Shown here in pieces: positions 8,584 through 17,800 of a stretch of DNA of 64,000 nt. Under the pieces are notes generated by a model. The model had not been told where the DNA came from. It searched no databases and saw only the letters and a list, made by a program, of their open reading frames with translations. This DNA comes from Desulfobulbaceae bacterium. GTDB taxonomy: Bacteria > Desulfobacterota > Desulfobulbia > Desulfobulbales > SURF-16. Both the position numbers and the translations under genes were made by a program. Within the stretch, counting starts at the first letter, position 1. Each line of letters opens with the position of its first letter. The stretch spans positions 1 to 64,000 of the forward strand of contig PKTX01000046.1 in NCBI GenBank assembly GCA_002868945.1. The letters run 5' to 3'.

Positions 8584-9030
8584 TAACTTGTTGATGTAAA
8601 AAGGAAAAAGGTTATAGCTTGAAATTTTTTAAGCTTTCCCGTAAAGTGCAATGTTGGCGTCGGGATGGATGTGCATGGTCTGGCGCAGTTATATAGATAA
8701 TATGAACTGCCGTCAAGGCCGTGGCCAATCTTCAATAACGGCTTTTGGCGACCACTCTCTGTGTGCTGCGGGAGAATCTATCCTCGGCTGCCTGCAGCCA
8801 TGCCGCTGCTGATTTTTGCGCAGGCCTTGATGGCCTAGAGTGCCGTGCCGGTATTTTTCCTCCAGGGCTCATTTTTCTCTCTTTCTTTTTCGTGGCCTCA
8901 ATCTTTATGCAGCGCAGGCCCGGATATGTCTTGTCGTTTCATCTAGCATGATGCGGCGCATGTGACGATCGTTTTCAAAAAAACAGGGTGCCTGCTCTGG
9001 ACCCATTGTTGATAGCTGTGAGGTGAAAGT
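8584..9030. other. Non-coding interval before gltA
   Basis: About 450 bases lie between the decayed repeat and citrate synthase. I see no convincing gene: the 68-codon reading frame around 8745-8951 lacks a ribosome site and protein-like composition. The segment at 8800-8840 (GCTGCTGATTTTTGCGCAGG, CCTTGATGGCC) recalls the family I core and may be another eroded copy. The gltA promoter should lie here but was not identified. Confidence 0.5.
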
Positions 9031-10338
9031 ATGTTGATGGATTGCATTTCTGATGAAAAGGCTGAGCTGACCCTGGAGGGCAAGACCTATAAGTTGCCGG
9101 TGGTGGAGGGGTCCATGGGGGAAAAGGCCATTGATATTCGGTCATTGCGGGCCGAGACAGGCTATATCACCATTGATTCCGGCTATATGAACACCGGTTC
9201 CTGTTGCAGCCAGATAACCTTTCTGGATGGTGAAAAGGGTATCTTGAACTATCGCGGCTATGCCATAGAGGATCTGGCGGATAATTGCTCCTTTGTCGAG
9301 GTTGCCTACCTCCTTCTGCACGGGGCGCTGCCCAATCTGCAGGAACTCCGCAATTTCAGCCGGCTGCTCAACTGCTACTCCCTTATTCATGAGGATATGG
9401 TCCACTTCTTTGACCATTTCCCGCCCAATGCGCCGCCCATGTCCATTCTTTCGTCCATGGTCAACTCCCTGGCCACCTTCTATCCGGAGATGACAGAGAA
9501 TCCCCTGGAAGATATAGACAATATGTCCGCCCGGTTGATCTCCAAGGTGCGCACCATTGCCGCCTTCAGTTATCGCAAGAGTCTGGGCTCTCCCCTGGTC
9601 ATGCCGCGTCACGATTACAGCTACTGCGCCAATTTTCTCAACATGATGTTTGACTCGCCGGTTAACCCCTACGAGGTGGATGATGACGTGGTGGCTGCCT
9701 TAAACAAGCTGCTCATCCTCCATGCCGACCATGAGCAGAACTGCTCAACATCAACGGTGCGCCTGGTGGGCAGTGCCCGGGTCAATCTCTACGCCTCTAT
9801 TTCGGCAGGCATCAACGCCCTCTGGGGGCCGCTGCATGGTGGCGCCAATCAGGCGGTGATCGAAATGCTTGAGGAGATTCACCTTAACGGCGACGACTAT
9901 AGAAAATATATTGATCGGGCCAAGGACCGCAATGACCCCTTCCGGCTTGTTGGTTTCGGTCATCGCGTTTACAAGAGCCATGACCCGCGAGCCCGCATTA
10001 TCAAGGAGGCCTGTGATCAGGTGCTTGGTGCCCTGGGCATCACCAATGATCCGTTGCTTGCCATTGCCAAGGAGCTGGAGGAGGTTGCCTTAAGTGATGA
10101 ATATTTCATTGAACGTAGTCTCTATCCCAATGTGGATTTTTATTCCGGTATTATCTATCGGGCCATTGGTATCCCGCAGAACATGTTTACGGTGATGTTC
10201 GCCCTCGGGCGCCTGCCGGGCTGGATTTCGCACTGGAAGGAGATGTGGGACGATCCCAACTGGCGTATCGGGCGACCGCGCCAGGTCTATGTGGGACCCA
10301 CTTCCCGTGATTTCCTCAAGATTGAAGATCGGCCCTAG
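9031..10338 (+). CDS. gltA: Citrate synthase
   Basis: Condenses acetyl-CoA and oxaloacetate to citrate, the entry to the TCA cycle (forward or reverse). The 435-residue protein is of the type II, hexameric-length class with its short N-terminal beta domain. The active-site segments are HADHEQNCSTSTVRLVGS, WGPLHGGANQAV, and GFGHRVYKSHDPRARII, with the catalytic Asp in YPNVDFYSG. Start ATG 9031 follows GTGAGGTGAAAGT; a second ATG two codons later is also possible. It is monocistronic, with a terminator at 10365-10398. Confidence 0.96.
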   Translation: MLMDCISDEKAELTLEGKTYKLPVVEGSMGEKAIDIRSLRAETGYITIDSGYMNTGSCCSQITFLDGEKGILNYRGYAIEDLADNCSFVEVAYLLLHGALPNLQELRNFSRLLNCYSLIHEDMVHFFDHFPPNAPPMSILSSMVNSLATFYPEMTENPLEDIDNMSARLISKVRTIAAFSYRKSLGSPLVMPRHDYSYCANFLNMMFDSPVNPYEVDDDVVAALNKLLILHADHEQNCSTSTVRLVGSARVNLYASISAGINALWGPLHGGANQAVIEMLEEIHLNGDDYRKYIDRAKDRNDPFRLVGFGHRVYKSHDPRARIIKEACDQVLGALGITNDPLLAIAKELEEVALSDEYFIERSLYPNVDFYSGIIYRAIGIPQNMFTVMFALGRLPGWISHWKEMWDDPNWRIGRPRQVYVGPTSRDFLKIEDRP

Positions 10339-10364
10339 CCTCTGCTGCGCTATAGTGCCGCCAC

Positions 10365-10398
10365 AAGGCCCCGTTTATCTTGAACGGGGCCTTTTTTG
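10365..10398 (+). terminator. gltA terminator
   Basis: AAGGCCCCGTT-TATCTTG-AACGGGGCCTT followed by a T-run. Confidence 0.9.
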
Positions 10399-10496
10399 CG
10401 TCTTTTTTTCAAGTTTTGCGACGTTGTGCCGATATATATATTAATAAGGCATAATGTATCTTTTCTTGAGTAGCTGTCTGATGGCAGGATTTCATT

Positions 10497-11393
10497 ATGG
10501 CGGAAGTCAATACTATTGCATCGTTTATCACCCCTGTGCCGCGTCCCCGTGCCGCTGTGGCAGAGAGAGGCGCTGCAGCCACGTTCAGTCGTCAGGAACA
10601 GGGGGCAACGCCTGATGCCTATGAGCCCACCGGCGTCGGGCCCGGCCGGGAGCGAGGTGTGCAAGCCTCCCGGGCCTGCCAATGCGGGCTCTGCCCCGCC
10701 TGTGCGGCCCAGGCCTACGGCGTTCAGGATCGAGCTGCCGGGCTCCCTGCCGATGAGTCGCCTGCTGCGGCCCGAGCCGCGGCAGGCGATCAGAAGGGGG
10801 GGCGGACCGAAGAAGAGGCCAGGGCAGACGCGCATGAGCCGCGCGGCGTGGATGGTGAGGTGCTCAGCAACCAGGAGCAGGCCCGGCTTGCTGAACTCAA
10901 AAAACGTGATCAGCTTGTCAAGGCCCACGAACAGGCGCATGTGGCGGCAGCCGGCAGTCTGGTGCGCCGGGGCGTGTCGCTCTCCTATGAAAAGGGGCCG
11001 GATGGCAGGCGTTACGCCGTGAGCGGTGAGGTCTCCATTGATACCTCCAGGGAGGCGCAACCTGAAAAGACCATGGCCAAGATGCAGACCGTTCGCGCCG
11101 CTGCCCTGGCGCCGGTCGATCCCTCTCCCCAGGACCGCAAGGTAGCGGCGGCAGCCACTGCGGCCATGCGAGAAGCCGGAAACGAACTGCGACTTGAGCG
11201 TCTCGGTCACCTCAAGGATGAGGAGGGGGGTAAAGAGGCCGCAGCTAGTCCTGTCGAACTGGGAGCGCCCAGCGGCGATCAAGGGCAGGCGAACGGCATA
11301 GAGCCGGACAGGCCACAGGCTCATGCGGCTCGGCGTTACGGCCAGGCCGCTGCTGCCGCGCCACAGAGGCTGACCGTCAATCTGCTGGCCTAG
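10497..11393 (+). CDS. SprA-related putative metalloprotease
   Basis: The 298-residue protein has a low-complexity Ala/Arg/Pro N-terminal half, including a small cysteine cluster ACQCGLCPAC near residue 60, and a conserved core. The core holds KAHEQAHVAAAGSL, with an HExxH-type zinc-protease motif (HEQAH, residues 144-148), then SLSYEKGPDGRRYAVSGEV and KMQTVRAAALAPVDPS, which match the SprA-related family. The cellular role of that family is not settled. RBS AGGATTTC precedes the ATG. The C-terminal 60 residues are again low complexity. Confidence 0.75.
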   Translation: MAEVNTIASFITPVPRPRAAVAERGAAATFSRQEQGATPDAYEPTGVGPGRERGVQASRACQCGLCPACAAQAYGVQDRAAGLPADESPAAARAAAGDQKGGRTEEEARADAHEPRGVDGEVLSNQEQARLAELKKRDQLVKAHEQAHVAAAGSLVRRGVSLSYEKGPDGRRYAVSGEVSIDTSREAQPEKTMAKMQTVRAAALAPVDPSPQDRKVAAAATAAMREAGNELRLERLGHLKDEEGGKEAAASPVELGAPSGDQGQANGIEPDRPQAHAARRYGQAAAAAPQRLTVNLLA

Positions 11394-11395
11394 CC

Positions 11396-11473
11396 CGTCT
11401 GGAAAAGGAGGACGCTTGCAAAGCGAGCTTTGTTCGCAGTCTGCTGATGCGACGTCGAAATTGGGCTTAAGGT
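11396..11473. repeat. Family III repeat relative (shares 25-bp core with 25631-25713)
   Basis: Positions 11443-11467 match the complement of 25663-25687 at about 22 of 25 bases (GCTGATGCG-CGTC-AAATT-GGCT). The left flank GCCCGTCTGGAAAAG resembles the CCCGTTGGAAAA arm at 2160. It lies just after the SprA-like gene. Confidence 0.5.
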
Positions 11474-11587
11474 AAAGGGGCCCGCCCGTCAGACCCCGGC
11501 ATGCCCCTGGATCCATGTGAGCCGCATCCGTAACCATTTGTACCCGGCCCTGCTCGGGCCTGGTGCGATGTTCAGGGCACCGGCCCC

Positions 11588-11794
11588 TTACAGAGAGCCG
11601 CACATCAGTTGATAGTTTTCACATTCCCTACGGTTGACAAAGGGGCAGGGCGCCCTGCGGAACCACTGCCTTTTCGGGCACCAGTAGCGATCCTTGAACG
11701 GTTCGTTGCAGCCTGATGGGCTGAGTTGCTTTCTTGATCTGGCACCACTCGTGACAGTGCCGTGTTCAATGGTGAATCTCCACACTTTTTCCAT
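11588..11794 (-). CDS. Small cysteine-containing protein (68 aa)
   Basis: Unknown function. The reading frame has a strong ribosome site, CCAGGGAGGGATTGCC directly before its ATG, and a basic, cysteine-rich sequence with five Cys spaced over the C-terminal 45 residues (GCNEPFKDRYWCPKR, APCPFVNRRECENYQLMCGS). There is no signal peptide or membrane segment. It stands alone between convergent/divergent neighbours. I call it a real gene from the RBS and the regular cysteine spacing; the coordinates are firm, the function is not. Confidence 0.6.
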   Translation of the reverse strand: MEKVWRFTIEHGTVTSGARSRKQLSPSGCNEPFKDRYWCPKRQWFRRAPCPFVNRRECENYQLMCGSL

Positions 11795-12109
11795 GGCAAT
11801 CCCTCCCTGGAGTTAATGCCATTACACCTTCCCTGTGCCGGCAGGTGTTTTGGGAGGGGCGCCTTTTGCTTTGCGGCCCTCCTTGATCCGGGAGGCAACG
11901 GAGTGTTGCCTGCCAGACACCTGTTATTATACTTGTCGGCCAGGCCGCCGCTTAAGTTGAGGAGTTTATTGACGGCCGTCGGGGGGTATGGTAGAAAAAA
12001 CAGTTTTCTTGGCGGCAATCAGGCGAGAGTGTGGTCCGGCAGCAGGCGATTAAATCTGCCGGAATGAAGCGGGATTATTCAAGGCCCCTTGGGGCGGAGT
12101 AGATATTTC
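11795..12109. other. Divergent promoter interval
   Basis: About 315 bases between the small cysteine-containing gene (leftward) and the aminotransferase (rightward). The reading frames here are not protein-like. Promoters for both genes are expected, but I could not pick reliable -35/-10 pairs. Confidence 0.4.
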
Positions 12110-13417
12110 ATGCGTACTGATATAGTTCATATTGGAGCAGGAGAGCTTACCTACGAGATTCGCAATATCGTGAATGTCGGTCAGAAGCTTGTGGATCTAG
12201 GTATACGAACCCATTGGGAGAATATCGGCGACCCCATTGCCAAGGGCGAGAAGATCCCGGTCTGGATGAAGGAGATTGTCGCGGATTTTGCCATGCAGGA
12301 TCTCTCCTATGGCTATTGCCCCACCCGCGGCATGTTGGCCACCAGGGAATTTATAGCCAACCAGGTTAATGCCCGGGGCCGTGTGCAGATTTGTGCCGAT
12401 GATATCCTCTTTTTTAATGGCCTCGGTGATGCGATCAGCAAGGTCTTCGGTTTTCTGCGCCGTACAGCCCGGGTTGTGGTGCCGACGCCCAGCTATACCA
12501 CCCATTCATCGGCTGAGGCAGCCCATGCCGGTGATCGGCCGGTAACCTATATTCTGGATCCGGACAATAATTGGTATCCTGATCTTGATGACCTGGAAAA
12601 GCGGATCAAATATAATCCCGCCGTGGCCGGTATTTTGATTATCAATCCCGATAATCCCACCGGCGCCGTTTATCCGGAGGCCATTTTACAGGGAATGGTC
12701 GATCTGGCCCGCAAATATGACCTTTTTGTCATCTGCGATGAGGTCTATCATCACATTGTTTACAACGGCAAGAGAACCGTGCCCATTTCCGACATTATCG
12801 GTGATGTGCCGGCCATTGCCATGCGCGGCGTCTCCAAGGAGATGCCGTGGCCCGGTTCGCGCTGCGGCTGGATTGAGGTGTACAACTCGGACAAGGATCC
12901 CATGTTTAAGAAGTATGTGGATTCCATCCTGAATGCCAAGATGACCGAGGTTTGTTCCACCACCTTGCCGCAGATGGTGCTGCCCAGCATCGTGAGTCAT
13001 CCCGAGTATCCCGTCTACCTGCAGGAGCGTATTGATCGCTATGAGCGTTTGGCCAATATTGCCTATGATGCCTTGAAGAAGGTTGACGGTATCAAGGTGA
13101 ATCGTAGCAATGGCGCCTTCTATATGAGTGTGGTGTTTAAAGAGGGGGTCTTGAACGGCAAGCAGAGCCTGCCCATTGAAAACGAAGAGGTGCAAAGACA
13201 TATCGAAGAGCTGGTTGCCGGAGATAATGTCGCCTTTGATAAGCGCTTTGTCTATTATCTGCTGGGCGCCACCGGTATCTGTGTTGTGCCCTTGACCTCC
13301 TTTGCCACACAGCTCAATGGTTTCCGGACTACTCTGCTTGAGCGTGACGACGAGACCTTTGCCATGATCTTTCAGACCATGGCTGCAAAGATCAGCGAGT
13401 ATATCCACTCTGCCTGA
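12110..13417 (+). CDS. Class I/II pyridoxal-phosphate aminotransferase
   Basis: Fold-type I aminotransferase of 435 residues, probably acting on an amino acid/2-oxo acid pair (AlaT/AspC-like). The PLP lysine is in the motif GVSKEMPWPGSRCGW (Lys about residue 243). NPDNPTGAVYP, CDEVYHHIVY and the Arg in SRCGW are the other cofactor contacts. The C terminus with CVVPLTSF and NGFRTTLLE supplies the substrate-carboxylate Arg. The ATG at 12110 has GGGGCGGAG eight bases upstream and fits the family start; an upstream in-frame TTG is less likely. The precise substrate cannot be read from sequence. Confidence 0.88.
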   Translation: MRTDIVHIGAGELTYEIRNIVNVGQKLVDLGIRTHWENIGDPIAKGEKIPVWMKEIVADFAMQDLSYGYCPTRGMLATREFIANQVNARGRVQICADDILFFNGLGDAISKVFGFLRRTARVVVPTPSYTTHSSAEAAHAGDRPVTYILDPDNNWYPDLDDLEKRIKYNPAVAGILIINPDNPTGAVYPEAILQGMVDLARKYDLFVICDEVYHHIVYNGKRTVPISDIIGDVPAIAMRGVSKEMPWPGSRCGWIEVYNSDKDPMFKKYVDSILNAKMTEVCSTTLPQMVLPSIVSHPEYPVYLQERIDRYERLANIAYDALKKVDGIKVNRSNGAFYMSVVFKEGVLNGKQSLPIENEEVQRHIEELVAGDNVAFDKRFVYYLLGATGICVVPLTSFATQLNGFRTTLLERDDETFAMIFQTMAAKISEYIHSA

Positions 13418-13449
13418 GCAGCGCAGTCAGCAGCAGGAGAGAACAAAAA

Positions 13450-13478
13450 AAGCCGGGGATTTTCCCCCGGCTTTTTTT
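13450..13478. terminator. Bidirectional terminator
   Basis: AAAAAAAGCCGGGG-ATTTT-CCCCCGGCTTTTTTT has an A-run on one side and a T-run on the other, so it can serve both the aminotransferase and the convergent carbonic-anhydrase-like gene. Confidence 0.9.
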
Positions 13479-13508
13479 ATGCCTATGTCCCGTACCATTG
13501 GCCGGCTG

Positions 13509-14282
13509 TCAGCGCCGGCCGATGAGTTTTTTCAGTTCCGGCGACAGATTGCTGGTCAGACGCAGGCGGCGCAGGGCGTCCGGCCGTTGTTCACCATTGA
13601 TATTAATGATGATAAGCCTGTTTTTGCCTGCGCCGTAATGGTTGCTGATGTCAAGGATGGCGCCGATAACGGCCAGGCGACCGGCCTGGATCCGCTCACT
13701 GTAGCGTTCCACGGCCTTTGTCACCTGGTGGTCGACATTTTTCTCGGCCAGATTGACGATCTTCTGGGGCAGGGAAGGGGTTTTTTTGTTCTGCTCCTGT
13801 TTTATTTCCTGGGCCGGGAGAAACAGATGGTTCAGGTCGGTCTGAATGGGGGTGGGCAGGGCTTTTTGATCCGTTAGAAAAAGGGCCAGGGTTTCACTGT
13901 CGCTGTTGCCGGTGATAAGCAGAACCGGGGTGTGGAGATAGCGGACACCGAAATCAACAGCCCCCAGGGAGAGGACCAGTTGGTTTGCCAGGTTGCGGAC
14001 ACTGTAGAGAAGGCCGCTGTCGCAAGGCAGGATGAAGCGCGGTTCCACCCTGGCGTCGGCATCTGCCAACCAGGTCAGATAAGGGGTCTGGGTGACCATT
14101 TGGGTGCGGGGCAGGGGCGGGGGGGTGGCCGGGGAGAGGTTGGTTTGCAGGATTATCTTTAAGACCTCGTGGGGGGGGGTGCCCACGCGGTGTTTGAGGA
14201 TCGGTCGCATGTCTGCGGCAATACTGGTGTGGATGCCGACAAGGAGCCAGAGGACAATGGTGAGGGGAAGGGCAAACTTCAT
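13509..14282 (-). CDS. Secreted beta-carbonic-anhydrase-fold protein lacking zinc ligands
   Basis: The 257-residue protein has a signal peptide (MKFALPLTIVLWLLVG..., cleavage likely after IAA). The following domain aligns with beta carbonic anhydrases: DADARVEP for CSDSRVPP, LYSVRNLANQLV for FVVRNAGN, LGAVDFGVRYLHTPVLLITG for the SVEYAVEHLGVPLIVVLGH-type strand, and GRLAVIGAILDI near the C terminus. The Asp-Arg dyad (D76, R78) is kept, but the three zinc ligands are replaced: Cys to D74, His to N126, Cys to S129. A normal Zn hydratase is therefore unlikely. Start set at ATG 14282 because it begins the signal peptide. Confidence 0.7.
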   Translation of the reverse strand: MKFALPLTIVLWLLVGIHTSIAADMRPILKHRVGTPPHEVLKIILQTNLSPATPPPLPRTQMVTQTPYLTWLADADARVEPRFILPCDSGLLYSVRNLANQLVLSLGAVDFGVRYLHTPVLLITGNSDSETLALFLTDQKALPTPIQTDLNHLFLPAQEIKQEQNKKTPSLPQKIVNLAEKNVDHQVTKAVERYSERIQAGRLAVIGAILDISNHYGAGKNRLIIININGEQRPDALRRLRLTSNLSPELKKLIGRR

Positions 14283-14503
14283 GGTGGCGGGCCTTGGGGT
14301 AAAATGGACAAGGAGTATGATTGTCTCCACAGTAGCAGATTAATACGGCAGGTGGCAAGCAAAGCCATGCTGCTGAAATGAATGCAGTTTTGTTTGGGGG
14401 CAACCGGGGCTGCATTTTTGTGCCACGGAGCGGTCATCGGCACCTTAGGTTGCCGGCCATGAAGCTTTTTGGTGATTGGCCGACAATTTAGAAAAGCGCT
14501 GCC

Positions 14504-14532
14504 TTGACAAAGAAAATAGGCATACTTATTGT
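14504..14532 (+). promoter_or_regulatory. Candidate sigma-70 promoter of grpE-dnaK
   Basis: TTGACA (14504-14509), 17-base spacer, TATTGT (14527-14532). Initiation near 14539 would give a leader of about 220 bases. No CIRCE element was found. Confidence 0.55.
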
Positions 14533-14535
14533 TGC

Positions 14536-14691
14536 TTCCAAGCTTGAGACGCCCGGCACGGACCATTTATAAATATCCGTTCCGTAAGGAAAATTGAGCT
14601 TGGAATCTTTTCACCTTCGTTGTCCTGGCACGGATATATCTGTACGGATCGTGTTGTACAGCTCAGGCTTGTCTCTACGGCAGAGTAGAGA
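14536..14691 (+). promoter_or_regulatory. Structured grpE leader with serial hairpins
   Basis: Visible stems: TTCCAAGCT (14536-14544) with AGCTTGGAA (14597-14605), enclosing ACGGA-ATTTATAAAT-TCCGT; CTGTAC (14640-14645) with GTACAG (14656-14661); TCTCTAC (14672-14678) with GTAGAGA (14685-14691). The predicted transcript start coincides with the first arm. A regulatory role is an inference. Confidence 0.4.
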
Positions 14692-14759
14692 TGGGCGGCT
14701 GCCGTTAAGCGGGAGAGCGATTGACCATAGTGACTACGCCCTGCAATGAGGAGGATTTG

Positions 14760-15329
14760 GTGTCTGAAAAAGAGGAAAACGTCCAGGAGGCCGTCGAGGA
14801 ACGGCAGGATGTATATGAGCCTGAGATTATAGAAGAGCCGGAGCAGCAAGCGGTTGAGGAAAATGACACTGATGAGCTGGCTGCAGTCCGTCAGCAGTGC
14901 GAGGAGGCCAATGACAAGCTGCTCAGGATGGCCGCTGACTTTGAGAACTATAAGAAACGCATGGAGCGTGATCGGGCAAAGTCTCTGAAGTATGCGGAGG
15001 AGAATCTCCTCAAGGAGCTTCTGCCGGCGGTTGATAATCTTGAAAGGGCAATTGTCCAGGGCCGTAAGGCCGACAACAACAGTGAACTCCTGCAAGGAGT
15101 TGAGTTGACCTTTAAGGGGCTTATCGCCACCCTGGAAAAATTCGAGGTCACCCCCCTGGAGTCTCTTGGCCAGCCCTTTGATCCCAATTTTCATGAGGCC
15201 CTGGCCATGGATCACAGCGATGAGGTCGCTGAGAACCATGTTCTGCAGGAGTTTGAAAAGGGATATCAATACAAGGATAAGCTTCTCAGGCCGGCCAAGG
15301 TGGTGGTTTCCAAGGGGGCTGCCGACTGA
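14760..15329 (+). CDS. grpE: GrpE nucleotide exchange factor
   Basis: GrpE exchanges ADP for ATP on DnaK. The 189-residue protein has the acidic N-terminal tail, the long coiled coil (LRMAADFENYKKRMERDR), and the beta domain with QPFDPNFHEAL and VLQEFEKGYQYKDKLLRPAKV, all diagnostic. I prefer the GTG at 14760, which lies five bases after GAGGAGGA; an upstream TTG has no such site. It is followed by dnaK after 84 bases. hrcA and dnaJ are not adjacent. Confidence 0.93.
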   Translation: MSEKEENVQEAVEERQDVYEPEIIEEPEQQAVEENDTDELAAVRQQCEEANDKLLRMAADFENYKKRMERDRAKSLKYAEENLLKELLPAVDNLERAIVQGRKADNNSELLQGVELTFKGLIATLEKFEVTPLESLGQPFDPNFHEALAMDHSDEVAENHVLQEFEKGYQYKDKLLRPAKVVVSKGAAD

Positions 15330-15413
15330 GAGTGCGACGGACATCGGTCTTCGTGTACTCTGTTGCAATACTATTCATAAGTTGAACTATATTTTTTAAG
15401 GAGTTGATTAGTC

Positions 15414-17315
15414 ATGGGAAAGACAATTGGAATTGATCTGGGAACAACAAATTCCTGTGTTGCTATAATGGAGGGTGGCGAGCCCACTGTTATCACCAAC
15501 GCGGAGGGGAACAGGACAACACCTTCGGTGGTGGCCTTTTCCGACAGCGGTGAGCGCCTTGTCGGCCAGGTTGCCCGCCGTCAGTCTGTTACCAATCCCA
15601 CCCGTACCATTTTTGCGATGAAACGTCTCATCGGTCGGAATTTTTCCGATCCGGAGGTGAAGAAATCCATTGAGGTGAGCCCCTTTAAGATTGTTGAAGG
15701 CAGTGGCGAGCCCGCCATTGAGGTGGAGGGTCAGACCTATACCCCGGCCGAGCTTTCCGCCATGGTGCTTACCAAAATGAAACAGACGGCTGAGGAGTAT
15801 CTCGGCGAGAGCGTTACGGATGCGGTTATCACGGTTCCCGCCTACTTTAACGACAGCCAGCGCCAGGCCACCAAGGATGCCGGTAAGATCGCCGGGCTCA
15901 ATGTTCAGCGTATCATCAACGAGCCCACCGCCGCCTCTCTGGCCTACGGTCTCGACAAGAAAGGGGAGGAGACCATTGTCGTCTTTGACCTGGGTGGTGG
16001 TACCTTTGATGTCTCCATCCTGGAGATCGGTGACGGTGTCTTTGAGGTAAAGTCTACCCATGGTGACACCTTCCTCGGTGGCGAGGATTTTGATATGCGC
16101 ATCGTCAACTGGCTTGCCGATGAGTTCAAGCGGGAGCAGGGTATTGATCTGCGCACCGACAAAATGGCTTTGCAGCGTCTCAAGGAAGAGGCGGAAAAGG
16201 CTAAGAAAGAGCTCTCCTCCGCCATGGAGACAGAGATCAATCTGCCCTTTATCACCGCCGACGCCTCCGGCCCCAAACACCTTAATATCAAGTTTTCCCG
16301 TGCCAAGCTGGAGAGCCTGGTGGATGATCTCATTGAAAGGACGGCCGGTCCGTGCATGACGGCGCTGAAAGATGCCGGATTGTCCGCCAGTGATATTGAT
16401 GAGGTGATTCTGGTGGGTGGTATGACGCGTATGCCCAAGGTGCAGGCCAAGGTGAAGGAGCTCTTCGGCAAGGAGCCCAATAAGAGCGTCAACCCTGATG
16501 AGGTGGTCGCCATTGGCGCTGCCATTCAGGGCGGTGTATTGCAGGGCGATGTCAAGGATGTCCTGCTCCTTGACGTTACCCCTCTCTCTCTGGGTATTGA
16601 GACCTTGGGCGGCGTCACCACCAAGCTCATTGACAAGAACACCACGGTACCCACCAAGAAGAGCCAGATCTTCTCCACTGCGGCTGATAACCAGCCGGCG
16701 GTATCGATCCACGTCCTGCAGGGTGAACGCGAAATGGCCCAGGACAACAAGTCCATCGGTCGTTTTGAGTTAGCCGATATTCCGCCTGCACCTCGCGGTG
16801 TGCCGCAGATCGAGGTTACCTTTGATCTGGATGCCAACGGTATTCTGCACGTTTCCGCCAAGGACATGGGCACCGGTAAGGAACAGTCCATTAAGATCAC
16901 GGCCTCAAGCGGTCTGTCCGAAGAGGAGATTGAGCGCATGCAGCGTGACGCGGATGCCCACGCCGAAGAGGACAAGAAGCGCAAGGCCCTGGTTGAGGCG
17001 AAAAATACAGGCGACTCCCTCCTCTACGCCACGGAAAAGAGCCTGAAGGAGGTGGGTGACAAGGTCGATGCCGAGACCAAGGGTAAGGTTGAAGGTGCCA
17101 TGGAGACCCTTAAGAAGAGTCTTGAGGGTGACGATCTTGATGCAATTAAGAAGGCCACTGACGAGCTCACCGAGGCCTCCCACAAGCTTGCCGAGATTAT
17201 GTATTCCCAGGCATCTCAGCAGCAGCCCGGTCCGGAAGGCCCGGAGCAGGGCGGTGATTCCGGTAAGGGCGACGACGATGATGTTGTTGACGCCGACTAT
17301 GAAGAGGTCAAGTAA
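15414..17315 (+). CDS. dnaK: Chaperone DnaK (Hsp70)
   Basis: ATP-dependent chaperone of 633 residues. The nucleotide-binding domain starts at [15 protein letters not shown] and holds [29 protein letters not shown] and [13 protein letters not shown]. The linker [16 protein letters not shown] and the substrate-binding domain follow, ending in the Gly/Asp-rich tail with a terminal [28 protein letters not shown] precedes ATG. Downstream terminator at 17353-17384. Confidence 0.98.
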   Translation: MGKTIGIDLGTTNSCVAIMEGGEPTVITNAEGNRTTPSVVAFSDSGERLVGQVARRQSVTNPTRTIFAMKRLIGRNFSDPEVKKSIEVSPFKIVEGSGEPAIEVEGQTYTPAELSAMVLTKMKQTAEEYLGESVTDAVITVPAYFNDSQRQATKDAGKIAGLNVQRIINEPTAASLAYGLDKKGEETIVVFDLGGGTFDVSILEIGDGVFEVKSTHGDTFLGGEDFDMRIVNWLADEFKREQGIDLRTDKMALQRLKEEAEKAKKELSSAMETEINLPFITADASGPKHLNIKFSRAKLESLVDDLIERTAGPCMTALKDAGLSASDIDEVILVGGMTRMPKVQAKVKELFGKEPNKSVNPDEVVAIGAAIQGGVLQGDVKDVLLLDVTPLSLGIETLGGVTTKLIDKNTTVPTKKSQIFSTAADNQPAVSIHVLQGEREMAQDNKSIGRFELADIPPAPRGVPQIEVTFDLDANGILHVSAKDMGTGKEQSIKITASSGLSEEEIERMQRDADAHAEEDKKRKALVEAKNTGDSLLYATEKSLKEVGDKVDAETKGKVEGAMETLKKSLEGDDLDAIKKATDELTEASHKLAEIMYSQASQQQPGPEGPEQGGDSGKGDDDDVVDADYEEVK

Positions 17316-17352
17316 ACGATTCTTTTCTGACAGCTTGCAGCTTCTGGAAAAA

Positions 17353-17384
17353 GGGCGGGGGATATTTCCCTCGCCTTTTTTTAT
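17353..17384 (+). terminator. dnaK terminator
   Basis: AGGGCGGGGGA-TAT-TTCCCTCGCCT then a T-run. Confidence 0.85.
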
Positions 17385-17435
17385 GAAAATACTTTATCAC
17401 TTGCCTACTTTGTGTTTTATGAATGCAGGTTAACA

Positions 17436-17703
17436 CGTGCCTGTCCGGAAATGGCCCTCTCGGAGTCTCGTAAACTCGCTTACCGGCCCGATCTCCCGGA
17501 GTTTCGCGAGCTCGGTTATCTCGTCATGCTCAAAAAATAATGTTCGGAGGTAAGCGAAACGAGGTGGAGACTCCGATATCGAATAGATGACTGCATCCCA
17601 AGGGTATTTCTGTCAGGGCGTGCTTATTTTTTCGCACTCCTTGATCTTGAACAGGTAAACGAGCCTGCGAGACTCCGAAACGACCTGTTTCTGGACAGAT
17701 ACT
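17436..17703. repeat. Family I MITE-like element between dnaK and trpS
   Basis: Left end GTGCCTGTCCGGAAATGG; right end CTGTTTCTGGACAGATAC, inverted. The sequence AACA flanks both sides (17432-17435 and 17704-17707), a possible target duplication. The interior contains the inverted motif pair CGGAGTCTCGTAAACTCG / GGTAAACGAGCCTGCGAGA and the core GCTCAAAAAATAATGTTCGG. Length about 268 bp; no gene inside. Confidence 0.8.
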
Positions 17704-17800
17704 AACAAGGTTGCGGGTCTGGCCTTGCCCGGCCCGGAGATGTGTGCATTGCGGCATGAACACGCCGCTCAGGCCCTCTAAGAAAAAAAGAAGTGAAAGA

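Noticed and set aside
8417-8640. TPP riboswitch for thiE
   Set aside because: The THI-box core was not seen; the region is a decayed family I repeat.
8745-8951. 68-codon plus-strand frame before gltA
   Set aside because: No RBS, cysteine/alanine-rich without pattern; overlaps a possible eroded repeat.
10350-11603. 417-codon minus-strand frame opposite the SprA-like gene
   Set aside because: It covers the gltA terminator and the whole HEQAH gene and has no recognisable domain; the plus-strand gene explains the region.
14331-14760. CIRCE element (TTAGCACTC-N9-GAGTGCTAA) before grpE
   Set aside because: Not present on either strand; the inverted repeats there are different.
15408-16712. 434-codon minus-strand frame opposite dnaK
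   Set aside because: Mirror of a highly conserved gene with codon-biased third positions; composition (His/Gly/Leu-rich) typical of a shadow.
17530-17763. 77-codon minus-strand frame near trpS
   Set aside because: Encoded by the family I element; no independent evidence of coding.
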